Assembly (NCBI GenBank): GCA_019694255.1 | Contig: JAIBCI010000049.1 | Coordinates: 1 to 61,348 of the forward strand | From: Saprospiraceae bacterium | GTDB lineage: Bacteria; Bacteroidota; Bacteroidia; Chitinophagales; Saprospiraceae | DNA: 61,348 nt | Direction: 5' to 3' | Shown here: positions 26,407-34,514 of the stretch, piece after piece | Layout of the letters: each line of letters begins with the position of its first letter | How positions within the stretch are numbered: the first letter of the stretch is position 1 | The notes under the pieces: generated by a model | Seen by the model: only the letters and a program-made list of their open reading frames with translations | What the model was told of the DNA's origin: nothing | Database searches by the model: none | Translations under genes and position numbers: made by a program

Positions 26407-27399
26407 ATGAAAGTCATAATTCCCGTAGCGGGTCCCGGTACGAAGTTGCGTCCATTTACCTATACGCAGCCCAAGCCGCTTATTCCGGTTGCAGGCAAGC
26501 CTATCCTGTCCTATATTCTGGATGATCTGATCCGGGCCGGACATGAGGATTTTATTTTTGTCGTAGCACACCTTTCCGAAAAGATCATCGAGTTCGTCGA
26601 CGAATGTTATCCTGACATCCGCAAGAAATATATTTTTCAGAAGGAGCGCATGGGCCTGGGACACGCCATTTACACGTGTAAAGATTATATTGAAGAAAAT
26701 GAAGAAGTACTGATACAACTTGGGGATTCAATTCTTGATGTTGATTTCAAAGTACTCACACACTGTAAGTACAACACACTCGCCGTGCGAAAAGTCAATG
26801 ATCCGAGATCATTTGGCGTCGTGGAGACCGATGAGTCCGGATTTATCAAACGACTGGTTGAGAAACCCAAAATTCCCAAATCAAACCTCGCCCTGGTCGG
26901 GTTGTATTATATCAAAGAGTTCAAGCAACTCGTACAGGCACTGGAATACAATATTGAACATGATCTGAGGACAAAAGGCGAATTTCACCTGACAGATGGC
27001 CTGATGAAGCTACTTGAATTAGGCTATAAGTTTGAGGTCATGGAGGTCAAAAACTGGTTTGACTGCGGTAAAAAGGAAGTACTTCTGGAGACCAATGCCA
27101 TCATGCTGGACCGGATGTCTCCGGAGTCTGTTAATCTGGAATCAGGCAACAATATCATCATTCCACCGGTGCGCCTGGGCCGCAACTGCCGCATTCAAAA
27201 TTCAATTCTCGGCCCGCATGTCAGTATCGGCGATGATACGGAGATTAATAACTCCTTGATACGCGAAGCCATCATCGGCAACTATACTATCCTGAACAAT
27301 ATCGTCATCGAGAAATCCATTATCGGCAATGATGTGGTCATTCGGGGCAAGAGTCAGTCATTCAACATCGGTGACAACACCGAGATGGATGTATTGTAA
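26407..27399 (+). CDS. Sugar-phosphate nucleotidyltransferase with left-handed beta-helix tail
   Basis: A 330-aa enzyme of the RmlA/ManC/GlmU-like group. The ATG at 26407 puts the signature at the very N-terminus: V-I-I-P-V-A-G-P-G-T-K-L-R-P-F-T, then K-P-L-I-P-V-A-G-K-P. The first position normally occupied by A-G-x-G-T-R-L-R-P is well kept, with K for R. Further features are the Q-L-G-D-S-I metal-binding strand near residue 105, V-E-K-P near 152 and D-C-G near 222. The last ~90 residues are hexapeptide-type repeats (I-G-D-D-T-E-I, I-I-G-N-Y-T-I-L). It transfers NMP to a sugar-1-phosphate for cell-envelope sugar synthesis. The nucleotide and sugar cannot be decided from sequence alone. Confidence 0.88.
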   Translation: MKVIIPVAGPGTKLRPFTYTQPKPLIPVAGKPILSYILDDLIRAGHEDFIFVVAHLSEKIIEFVDECYPDIRKKYIFQKERMGLGHAIYTCKDYIEENEEVLIQLGDSILDVDFKVLTHCKYNTLAVRKVNDPRSFGVVETDESGFIKRLVEKPKIPKSNLALVGLYYIKEFKQLVQALEYNIEHDLRTKGEFHLTDGLMKLLELGYKFEVMEVKNWFDCGKKEVLLETNAIMLDRMSPESVNLESGNNIIIPPVRLGRNCRIQNSILGPHVSIGDDTEINNSLIREAIIGNYTILNNIVIEKSIIGNDVVIRGKSQSFNIGDNTEMDVL

Positions 27400-27444
27400 T
27401 TGTGTCGTTGGGTTTTAATTCGCAAAGATTTATTATTATACAAT

Positions 27445-27466
27445 AATGCCGCCTCTACGGGGCATT
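27445..27466. repeat. REP-like hairpin between convergent genes
   Basis: AATGCC and GGCATT pair, with two further C-G pairs across one mismatch, around a CTCTAC-type loop. The C-rich/TAC/G-rich centre and the flanking AATTCAATAGAATAAT resemble the units of the tandem array at 61081-61348. It may also end the nucleotidyltransferase transcript, but there is no T-run. Confidence 0.45.
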
Positions 27467-27592
27467 CATGAATTCAATAGAATAATTGACATCAAATCGC
27501 AATTACAAAATGTATACAGATTGATGTAATTAAATTGAAATCAAACACTGTAATGACAAATTGTAACATACATAACAATCCTACAAATGACA

Positions 27593-28822
27593 TCACAATG
27601 CAAGCTCGACCTGGTTTTTGAGCAGATCATCAATCGTCTCGCGTTGACGGATCAGGTAGTGTTTGCCTTCATGAATCAGTACCTCGCAGGGACGGAAGCG
27701 GGAGTTATAATTACTGGACATGGAAAAGCAATACGCGCCGGCGTTTTTAAAACACAGCAGATCTCCTGGATGAATTTCGTTCACAACGCGGTTGGTCGCA
27801 AAAGTATCGGTCTCGCAGATGTATCCGACAATGTTGTATACACGCGGTTTGCCGGCTGGACTACTGAGATTAAAAATATGATGATATGAACCATAAAACA
27901 TGGGCCGAATCAAATGATTCATGCCGGAATCTACGCCAGCAAATACGGTGGACGGGGTCTGTTTGATCACATTCGTTTTGACCACAAAAAATCCACATTC
28001 CGAGACAAGGAATTTGCCGGGTTCAAAATACAAACTCAGATCCCTACCGTAATCTTTACAGAACTGATTGAATTTGTCAGAGAGGATAGCTCCCAGTTCT
28101 TCGACATCAGTACAGACATCATCATCTTTATAGGGCACTTTCAGGCCACTTCCAAAATCTATAAACTCCAGGTCAGGAAATTTGCGCGCAATATCAAAAA
28201 GAATATCTGCAGCCAGCGTGAATACGCCGGGATCAAGTATGTCTGATCCGGTATGCATGTGAATGCCGTTAATGCGCAGCCCAAGCGTCTTGACCAGTCG
28301 CTCGACCAGCGGCATCTGATAGATCGAAATTCCAAATTTTGAATCGATGTGACCAACACTGATTTTTTCATTGCCACCGGCCATGACATGTGGATTGATG
28401 CGGATGCATAGCGGCGTGTCGGGATGATGGTGACCGATGTACTCTAGTGTCTCAATATGATCGATATTGACCTGGACACCCAGATTGATTGCCATTTCAA
28501 TTTCGTCCGTGCCAACACAGTTCGGGGTATACAATATTTTATCCGGAGAGAATCCCGCTTTAAGTCCGGTCCAGATCTCCTGTACGGATACCGTATCAAG
28601 ACCAGCGCCCCACTGATTAATCAGTCGGAGAATGTTGATATTGTTAAGTGCCTTGCAGGCATAATGGATTCCCAGTTTTTTAACTTTGAATGCCGCATTG
28701 AGCCGATCAAGCTGACGCTTGATAATCGCACTGTCATAAATATAAAGCGGTGTTCCGTATTGACTGACCAGATCGATGATGTCGAGTCCCTGAATGCTGT
28801 ATCTTCCTTCTTTTAATTCCAT
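27593..28822 (-). CDS. lysA: Diaminopimelate decarboxylase
   Basis: A 409-aa PLP enzyme of fold type III that makes L-lysine from meso-diaminopimelate, the last step of the pathway. The cofactor lysine is in H-Y-A-C-K-A-L-N-N near residue 58. Also visible are the glycine-rich H-I-D-S-K-F-G-I region, H-M-H-T-G-S near 195, F-E-P-G-K-F near 290, and the C-terminal C-F-K-N-A-G-A-Y motif with the substrate-binding tyrosine. The ATG at 28822 is preferred because the two codons before it come from a TTG inside the -7 element. Bacteroidota peptidoglycan uses diaminopimelate, so this gene balances wall and protein needs. It stands alone. Confidence 0.94.
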   Translation of the reverse strand: MELKEGRYSIQGLDIIDLVSQYGTPLYIYDSAIIKRQLDRLNAAFKVKKLGIHYACKALNNINILRLINQWGAGLDTVSVQEIWTGLKAGFSPDKILYTPNCVGTDEIEMAINLGVQVNIDHIETLEYIGHHHPDTPLCIRINPHVMAGGNEKISVGHIDSKFGISIYQMPLVERLVKTLGLRINGIHMHTGSDILDPGVFTLAADILFDIARKFPDLEFIDFGSGLKVPYKDDDVCTDVEELGAILSDKFNQFCKDYGRDLSLYFEPGKFLVSECGFFVVKTNVIKQTPSTVFAGVDSGMNHLIRPMFYGSYHHIFNLSSPAGKPRVYNIVGYICETDTFATNRVVNEIHPGDLLCFKNAGAYCFSMSSNYNSRFRPCEVLIHEGKHYLIRQRETIDDLLKNQVELAL

Positions 28823-28825
28823 GCA

Positions 28826-28855
28826 CAAAATTAATCCTAAACTTTATTTGAACAA
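28826..28855 (-). promoter_or_regulatory. Promoter of lysA, immediately before the start codon
   Basis: Read leftward: TTG (28855-28853), 19 bases, TAATTTTG (28833-28826), then three bases and ATG. The fit to the phylum consensus is exact. The predicted transcription start falls on or next to the A of the ATG, so the mRNA could be leaderless. Confidence 0.6.
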
Positions 28856-28873
28856 ACCATCCCGATGATTCTG

Positions 28874-30187
28874 TCAGTAAGGAAGAGGAATGGTGGGTGC
28901 CCTGGTCCAGGAATGAAGTGTCTTGTAGATCTTTTTCCTGTTTGCTTCGCTGAGATTGCGGATGCGTGCGCGGTGGCCAATATTCGCGGCAAAGTACACA
29001 GGACATCGGGTGGAAGCATCCGGTTGGATCGCACAAGCACTCCATGTATCGATCGCACCATAGATATAAATGATATGTTTGCCATGATGTATCGCGCGGT
29101 CGGTCATCATCTTCATATATTCTGGTCGATAGCGGATCTCTGTTTCCTTAGGACAGAAAGTTAAGTTGGAAGGATGCAATTCAATTTGCAGCAGATCGCT
29201 GATGCCGGTGGTATCAAACCCGTAATAACCGAATTCTGTCATAAACTGATAGAATGCCGGTTCGAAACTTGCGATCGTCTGATCATCGTAATAATTGAAA
29301 TCAACAACCTGCTCAACGTATTCGAAGATTTCCTGTGCGCTGGCTTCCCTTTCTGGTATTTCACTGCAACCAAATCCCCATTGCCAGAATGAAAACGGGA
29401 ATTCCATTGCAGCATATTCAAGCGCCTTGCCCTCGCCAATTGAAAAGCGCGTGCCTTCACTTGTGGCCAATTTATCCAGCATCGGTATCAATTCATTGCG
29501 GTGCAAAAGCATACTGCGCTGAAATTCACGCACGCGTCTGCGGCAATCTTCTGTACCTGCCTGATGTCTGTAGTATTCCATAGTCCGTGGATCTTCCTGA
29601 GCCTGTGCGAAGGGAGCCACATAGGCAACTGCGGCCTTCATATCTTTAGGAAAACGCAAGGCATACAATGCGGCGGTGGTGCCACCTTTACTGATTCCGG
29701 TTACAGTCCATGATTTCTTATAAATACGTGACATCGCTTGGCGAATGGCATGGAAATCCTGCATTGCCTGTTCCTGTGTCAGCAGCTCCCATGGAATTTT
29801 GTCGGGCCGCGAATGACCGTGAAACCGGTATTCAACAATGATTTGATTTGCTTGTAGAATCATGGTAGGCTCATAAATCTGATTGGCAATTTCATAACCT
29901 TCTGTAACCAACACGTTGGGAGATTTTTTGGAACGATGATAGAGATATATTATTTGTAAAAAGCTTCCACGCGATGGGCATGTGTGATCCAGCCACTGCC
30001 TGATTTGAAGTTTGAAAACCAAAGAGAATCCCTTCACAGGATTCATTCTGCTGATTTCCGCGCCTGGAAAAACTTTCTGCAGCTGCTCCTTTAGTTGCAA
30101 CGTGTCAGTCTGTGCAGTGATAGCGCCAATCCGAAGTTGTGCAACAACAATGAAAAGAAGTAATCTGAGGTTAATTTTTGTTTTCAT
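28874..30187 (-). CDS. Secreted S37/PS-10-type serine peptidase
   Basis: A 437-aa exported alpha/beta-hydrolase. The signal peptide ends near residue 25 (G-A-I-T-A-Q). The nucleophile elbow is G-I-S-K-G-G-T-T-A near residue 168, preceded by the oxyanion-side strand V-E-Y-R-F-H-G-H-S-R-P. The catalytic aspartate is likely in Y-I-Y-G-A-I-D-T-W near 378 and the histidine in N-I-G-H-R-A-R near 405. This order and the S-K-G-G motif fit the S37 tripeptidyl aminopeptidase family. S28 is a less likely alternative. It probably trims peptides in the periplasm or outside. A heptanucleotide repeat array lies in its upstream region. Confidence 0.85.
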   Translation of the reverse strand: MKTKINLRLLLFIVVAQLRIGAITAQTDTLQLKEQLQKVFPGAEISRMNPVKGFSLVFKLQIRQWLDHTCPSRGSFLQIIYLYHRSKKSPNVLVTEGYEIANQIYEPTMILQANQIIVEYRFHGHSRPDKIPWELLTQEQAMQDFHAIRQAMSRIYKKSWTVTGISKGGTTAALYALRFPKDMKAAVAYVAPFAQAQEDPRTMEYYRHQAGTEDCRRRVREFQRSMLLHRNELIPMLDKLATSEGTRFSIGEGKALEYAAMEFPFSFWQWGFGCSEIPEREASAQEIFEYVEQVVDFNYYDDQTIASFEPAFYQFMTEFGYYGFDTTGISDLLQIELHPSNLTFCPKETEIRYRPEYMKMMTDRAIHHGKHIIYIYGAIDTWSACAIQPDASTRCPVYFAANIGHRARIRNLSEANRKKIYKTLHSWTRAPTIPLPY

Positions 30188-30290
30188 TTCATTTCAATTC
30201 AGTTCATATTTTTAATTGGTAGAACTTGGTGTGAAGTTTTTGGCCTAAGCATTGAACAAATAAATAACTTTCGTTCAGATACCAACATTA

Positions 30291-30430
30291 ATTCATAATT
30301 CATAATTCATAACTCATAATTCATAACTCATAACTCATAACTCATAATTCATAATTCATATTTCATAACTCATAATTCATAACTCATAATTCATAACTCA
30401 TAATTCATAACTCATAATTCATAACTCATC
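30291..30430. repeat. Twenty-copy 7-bp tandem repeat
   Basis: Twenty consecutive heptamers of the form A-(T/C)-T-C-A-T-A fill 140 bases, with ATTCATA and ACTCATA as the two main variants and one TTTCATA. The array begins 104 bases before the start of the S37-type peptidase gene and ends inside the galK stop codon. It therefore occupies most of the spacer between two leftward genes and forms the distal promoter region of the peptidase. Confidence 0.93.
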
Positions 30431-31553
30431 ACTTAATCCTGGTCAGTCCATCACCAATTGAAGCTTCAAATGCCCTTGCTGTGCGTCCGGTTTGAAGACT
30501 GTAATAATTCTGAATATCATTCAAATAGCTTACAGAGTCAGAGTGATCGACAAGATGCAGTGTAGAGCCACCGAATCCACCGCCCATCATTCTGGCTCCG
30601 GCGCATCTTGCGTCATGACGGGCAAAGTCCACCAGACTATCCAGTTCAGGACAACTCACCCTGTATTCATTCTTTAAGCCCTCATGCGATGCGAGTAATA
30701 ACTCCCCGCAATCCAATACTGATCCGGACCGGAGCGCATTGATAAAATTCTGAACGCGTTGATTTTCTTCGATGACATAACGAACGAGAATGTACTGTTC
30801 GTCGCTGAGCAAATTTCTGATCAGTGGAAGATCATCGTGTGTCAACTCACTTATAAATTCATGTACGACTTGGTTGCGCTTCAGGATTCCGGCGATTTCT
30901 TGGCAAGCAAAGCTTCTGTTGTTGTAATCACTGTCTATCAACCGATGTTGTACGCCTGTATCGATCACCAGCCAACGATAGTCCGGGAGCAATGCGGGTA
31001 TGTATTCGAAATTCCAGGTATCACAATGAATCATGAGTGCGCGATCTTTTCTTCCATTGAAAATGCTGATCTGGTCCATCATGCCGCCGATGACGCCAGA
31101 GTCCTGTTCCGCGATGACGGACAGTCTGGTCAATTCATCCTTTGTAATTTGAAGATCAAACAGCGCATTGAGTGCGCTCATCGTTGCGCAGCACAGTGCG
31201 GTAGAAGAAGACAAACCTGCACCAATCGGAAGATCTCCGCCGAAGGCCATTCGAAAAGGAGGGATTGATCCAAAGCGTTCGGTCAGATGACGAATGGCCC
31301 CCTTAATGTAACGAAGCCAGTCATGATCTTCCGAAAGTCCAGTAACTATTCCCGGATTGAGTGCTTCTACAAGGGTGACACTGGATGGGCTGATTCCCAG
31401 GTAGATGGAAGGAAGAATTGCCGCCGGAAGGCAGCAGCCTCCATTGTAATCTGTATGCTCACCAATAAGGTTGATCCTTCCTGGGGCCCTGAAAGCCATG
31501 TCGTATGGCAATATTTTTTCTATATAATGGGCTGGATCTGTGGACATCATCAT
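30429..31553 (-). CDS. galK: Galactokinase
   Basis: A 374-aa GHMP kinase that phosphorylates galactose at C1, the first committed step of the Leloir pathway. All three family motifs are present: G-R-I-N-L-I-G-E-H-T-D-Y-N-G-G near residue 25, the phosphate loop P-I-G-A-G-L-S-S-S-T-A near 108, and G-G-G-F-G-G near 332. The start has three consecutive in-frame ATG codons, so the exact first residue is uncertain by two. No galT, galE or galactose transporter is nearby. The stop codon coincides with the last unit of the 7-bp repeat. Confidence 0.95.
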   Translation of the reverse strand: MMMSTDPAHYIEKILPYDMAFRAPGRINLIGEHTDYNGGCCLPAAILPSIYLGISPSSVTLVEALNPGIVTGLSEDHDWLRYIKGAIRHLTERFGSIPPFRMAFGGDLPIGAGLSSSTALCCATMSALNALFDLQITKDELTRLSVIAEQDSGVIGGMMDQISIFNGRKDRALMIHCDTWNFEYIPALLPDYRWLVIDTGVQHRLIDSDYNNRSFACQEIAGILKRNQVVHEFISELTHDDLPLIRNLLSDEQYILVRYVIEENQRVQNFINALRSGSVLDCGELLLASHEGLKNEYRVSCPELDSLVDFARHDARCAGARMMGGGFGGSTLHLVDHSDSVSYLNDIQNYYSLQTGRTARAFEASIGDGLTRIK

Positions 31554-31573
31554 TGCTTCATGGGTAGTGCAGA

Positions 31574-31581
31574 CAAATTTA
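31574..31581 (-). promoter_or_regulatory. -7 element candidate for galK
   Basis: Leftward TAAATTTG lies 20 bases before the galK ATG. There is no TTG at 19-20 bases upstream, so the match is partial. Confidence 0.35.
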
Positions 31582-31647
31582 GCAATGCGTAGGATAAAGA
31601 ACGGACTAATTCCTTTGGGCGGGATACTTCAATTCTGCGGAACGTGC

Positions 31648-31655
31648 TATATTTG
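31648..31655 (+). promoter_or_regulatory. -7 element of the tRNA-Cys promoter
   Basis: TATATTTG, an exact TAnnTTTG match, ends 10 bases before the mature 5' end of the tRNA, placing the transcription start about five bases before it. The expected TTG about 20 bases upstream is not present, so the -33 part is degenerate. Confidence 0.6.
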
Positions 31656-31665
31656 CGCTCCCAAT

Positions 31666-31739
31666 GGTCGGATGGCCGAGTGGCTAGGCAGAGCTCTGCA
31701 AAAGCTCGTACAGCGGTTCGAATCCGCTTTCGACCTCCA
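31666..31739 (+). tRNA. tRNA-Cys (GCA)
   Basis: A 74-nt cloverleaf. The acceptor GGTCGGA pairs with TTCGACC, with one wobble. The anticodon stem GAGCT/AGCTC encloses the loop CTGCAAA with anticodon GCA. The T arm is AGCGG-TTCGAAT-CCGCT. The discriminator base is T (U73), the expected identity base for cysteine tRNA, and CCA is encoded. No second copy of its 3' end is seen in the window, so there is no sign of an integration site. Confidence 0.95.
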
Positions 31740-31749
31740 CAAAAGGATT

Positions 31750-31785
31750 TCCCCGTGTTCCAGTGAATGCGGGGATTTTTTTTTT
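31750..31785 (+). terminator. Rho-independent terminator of tRNA-Cys
   Basis: TCCCCGTGTTC and GAATGCGGGGA form an 11-bp stem with two wobble pairs and a CAGT loop, followed by ten T residues. It starts ten bases after the tRNA. Confidence 0.9.
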
Positions 31786-32259
31786 GAACATTTTTCATTC
31801 AATGTTAGAATACAATACTTTTTTCGATTCCGTTTCTTAGTTCATTGCATGATGTTAATGGATAAGCAAATTCTTGTATTCGAAATATTCATTCCTTTCT
31901 GAAGAACATTTGAGTATTTTACATTGCTGAAGCTTGGGAATCGATCGAGAAGAAAAAAGAATTACATGTAATGATGAATTTCCGGCCTGCCTAAGATTCA
32001 ATAATTTCGATGCGCTAATGATGTGCTAAAAATTCAGAATTAACAACTTCGGGGATTTTAAAAAGAAAATAATTTTTCCTCTAAATTTTTATGCATTTAG
32101 GGTATATTTTTTCTTGCATATAACTTAGTATAGAAAATATTGATTCATCTCCAAATTTCCAAGTTGTTAAGCATTTCATCCCCTACAAATCTCAATACTT
32201 ATTTGGGTAGTTTGCGATAAATGAGGTAATTTTATGTTTTTCTGATAATCTTCAAAGGA
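31786..32259. other. AT-rich non-coding region
   Basis: About 470 bases between the tRNA terminator and the interrupted KAS III gene. No open frame of note, no exact TAnnTTTG element in the rightward direction, and no repeat was found. The A+T content is visibly higher than in the flanking genes. Confidence 0.4.
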
Positions 32260-33339
32260 ATGAATGAATATTTATGCTCCGTAATCGTTGGAACGGGTTG
32301 CTATATACCGAATGTGATTGTGGAGAACGCTGATTTTCTCAACAATACATTCTATGATCAGGCAAAAGCAATCATTTCAACATCAAATCAGGAGCTCATT
32401 CAGACATTTAATAAAATCACCAATATTGAAGAGAGAAGGTATGTCGAAAGCAATTACGTAGCCTCTGACATTGCTTATTTCGCAGCCCAACAGTGTCTCG
32501 AATCCAGTGGTATCGATCCGGAATAGCTGGACACGATCATTGTAGCCCATAATTTTGGTGATGTGAAATCCCTCAATAAAAAATCAGATATGGTCCCCAG
32601 TCTGGCCTCCAGAGTAAAGTTCAAGTTGGGGATCAGGAATCCCTTTACTGTGGCCTATGATATCATTTTTGGCTGTCCTGGCTGGTTGCAGGGTTTGATC
32701 ATCGCCAATGATCAGATTAAAGCACAAAATGCCAGACGGGTTATGATCATAGGCGCAGAGACCTTGTCGCGTGTATCCGACCCTCATGACCGGGATAGCA
32801 TGATCTACTCGGATGGCGCCGGCGCCGTGATCCTTGAAGCTAGGGCTTGTGACTCAGAAACCGGCATCATTGCGCAATTGGCAAGAACGGACGCAGGCCA
32901 CGAAGCACATTATCTCGCCATGAAAGAATCAAATAATCCGGATGTCGAAGGCCATGAGATTTATTTGAAAATGCAGGGACGTAAATTGTATGAATACGCC
33001 TTGAATCAGGTGCCACAGCTGGTGAAATCCTGCATCGAAAAAGCCAAGCTGAATATTACGGACATTTCAAAGGTCTTGATTCATCAGGCCAATGAGAAAA
33101 TGGATGAAGCCATCATACAGCGACTCTTCAACCTCTACAATATCGCTGAAGTTCCAAAGGGCATTATGCCTATGATCATCAACAAACTTGGAAACAGCTC
33201 TGTTGCCACACTGCCAACACTTCTGGATTTGATACTGAAGGACAAACTACCGGGACACCAAATTTCACACGGGCAAAACTTTGTTTTTGCATCGGTCGGA
33301 GCCGGTATGAACATTAATGCAGTCGTGTATAAATTTTAA
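32260..33339 (+). pseudogene. Beta-ketoacyl-ACP synthase III-like gene with one in-frame amber codon
   Basis: The frame is intact for 360 codons except for TAG at 32524-32526 (codon 89), which sits in ...S-G-I-D-P-E-*-L-D-T-I-I-V-A-H-N. This is a normally continuous family segment. Everything downstream is kept in frame, including the catalytic triad C139 (F-G-C-P-G-W), H275 (I-H-Q-A-N) and N312 (L-G-N-S-S). FabH-type enzymes start fatty-acid or related chains by condensing an acyl-CoA with malonyl-ACP. Without read-through only an 88-aa N-terminal fragment is made. A GTG at 32563 could restart translation, but would lose the N-terminal half-domain. TAG ends several nearby intact genes, so it is not generally recoded. 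It is either a young pseudogene, a sequencing or assembly error, or a read-through site. Confidence 0.85.
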
Positions 33340-33669
33340 GCCTGCTGGGATGACCAATGAAAGAAATTGAATTGAGGATGGTGAATTATGTTTGTTGAAT
33401 AACGCGCAAATAAAATTTTTTCTTGCTTTAAGATTGTCGAATATTCAGCCGTTAGCGTACGTCCAGTTTTCTCTGGTCTGACAAGAGAAAGTATTCAATT
33501 CCATAAGATAATTTTATAATCGAAATCGTTGGCAATGTTGATGCACAAGCACTAATATTTTTAGCAAAATATTTGAGGCACCTAAGATCCTTATTTTATC
33601 CAATACCGGATTGTTGATTCGTTATAACTTTGCCAAGCGTGTTTGTTTTTAATATAAAAATCCATTAAC
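33340..33669. other. Intergenic region with a -7-like element
   Basis: About 330 bases without a gene. Near its end TAACTTTG (33625-33632) is an exact -7 match 37 bases before the zinc-ribbon gene. No TTG lies at the right distance, so the promoter call is tentative. Nothing else is recognised. Confidence 0.4.
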
Positions 33670-33936
33670 ATGACATATAAAAATTGCCAGAGTTGTGGCA
33701 TGCCACTCAAGAAGGATGAAAAAGGTGGCGGTACCAACGCCGATGGCAGCAAGAGCCTGATGTATTGCTCCAAGTGCTATGAAAATGGCCAATTTGCAAG
33801 TCCTGAAATTAACACCGCAGAAAAAATGCAGGCTTTGGTCAAGGAAAAACTAAAGGAAATGGGATTTCCAGGATTTATTGCAGGTTGGTTTACCAAAGGA
33901 ATCCCGAACCTGGAGCGCTGGAAAAATCAACGCTAA
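33670..33936 (+). CDS. Small zinc-ribbon protein
   Basis: An 88-aa cytosolic protein. The first half carries a zinc ribbon, with C-Q-S-C-G-M-P near residues 6-12 and C-S-K-C near 35-38. The four cysteines should bind one zinc. The second half is helical (A-E-K-M-Q-A-L-V-K-E-K-L) and ends W-K-N-Q-R. It matches the putative zinc-ribbon family common in Bacteroidota and Firmicutes (PF12674 type), whose function is unknown. Confidence 0.85.
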   Translation: MTYKNCQSCGMPLKKDEKGGGTNADGSKSLMYCSKCYENGQFASPEINTAEKMQALVKEKLKEMGFPGFIAGWFTKGIPNLERWKNQR

Positions 33937-34074
33937 AAAAGTGTTCCTGCGTTAAGGCTCAGGTGCAGTAACAATACAAGACCTTGAATTCAGGACATTA
34001 TCTTTATTCTGTTAACATTGGTCTAATTTTCAGTTTTTCAGTGATTTTGAAGTAACTTTAGAAAAAGTAAATAT

Positions 34075-34461
34075 ATGAATTACAGCAATCGCAAAGTAGT
34101 GGGTGTCTGGATGGATAAAAACCATGCCTATCTCATCAGTAATCCCGACAAAAGCAACAAAGGTGAGTTTGCAGAAATGCACAAGGTTGAGGCACACCAC
34201 CATGGTGAGCACGGATCAAGTGAAAACGTACATCACCATAAGGAGGTCCTGGAGACCCATAAGTTCTTTAAAGACCTTTCACAGCATATTGAATCCTATG
34301 AATGTATTTACATCACCGGTCCGGGAAAAATACAGGAAGAATTCCGGAATTATTTGCAGGAGCAACATGCTTTTCACAATAAAATAATCGAGCTGGGTAC
34401 TGCGGATCATCTATCCAAGGAACAAATGGCCGCGCAGGTCAGGAATCATTTTAAGAGCTAA
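34075..34461 (+). CDS. Uncharacterised small protein with histidine-rich loop
   Basis: A 128-aa soluble protein. The start resembles a group of short proteins that begin V-V-G-V-W-M-D-x-x-H-A and end with a domain containing Y-I-T-G-P-G-K-I-Q-E-E-F and T-A-D-H-L-S-K-E-Q-M. The fold is reminiscent of the N-terminal Rossmann-like domain of eRF1/host-attachment proteins, but this is a remote impression. Residues about 38-60 form a loop with ten histidines (A-H-H-H-G-E-H, then H-H-H-K-E), which could bind metal. Its nearest neighbour on the same strand is the zinc-ribbon gene 138 bases upstream. I assign no function. Confidence 0.7.
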   Translation: MNYSNRKVVGVWMDKNHAYLISNPDKSNKGEFAEMHKVEAHHHGEHGSSENVHHHKEVLETHKFFKDLSQHIESYECIYITGPGKIQEEFRNYLQEQHAFHNKIIELGTADHLSKEQMAAQVRNHFKS

Positions 34462-34514
34462 TATTTCCTGAATCATGAATTGCGCGACCACCTGAGAAAA
34501 AATCGTGGTTGCAC

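Noticed and set aside
31666-31739. tRNA-Cys as an integration site of a mobile element
   Set aside because: No repeat of the tRNA 3' end, integrase or excisionase gene is found within the window.
32524-32526. Pyrrolysine insertion or general recoding of TAG
   Set aside because: TAG is the normal stop of at least three intact genes nearby, and no pyrrolysine tRNA or synthetase gene is present.
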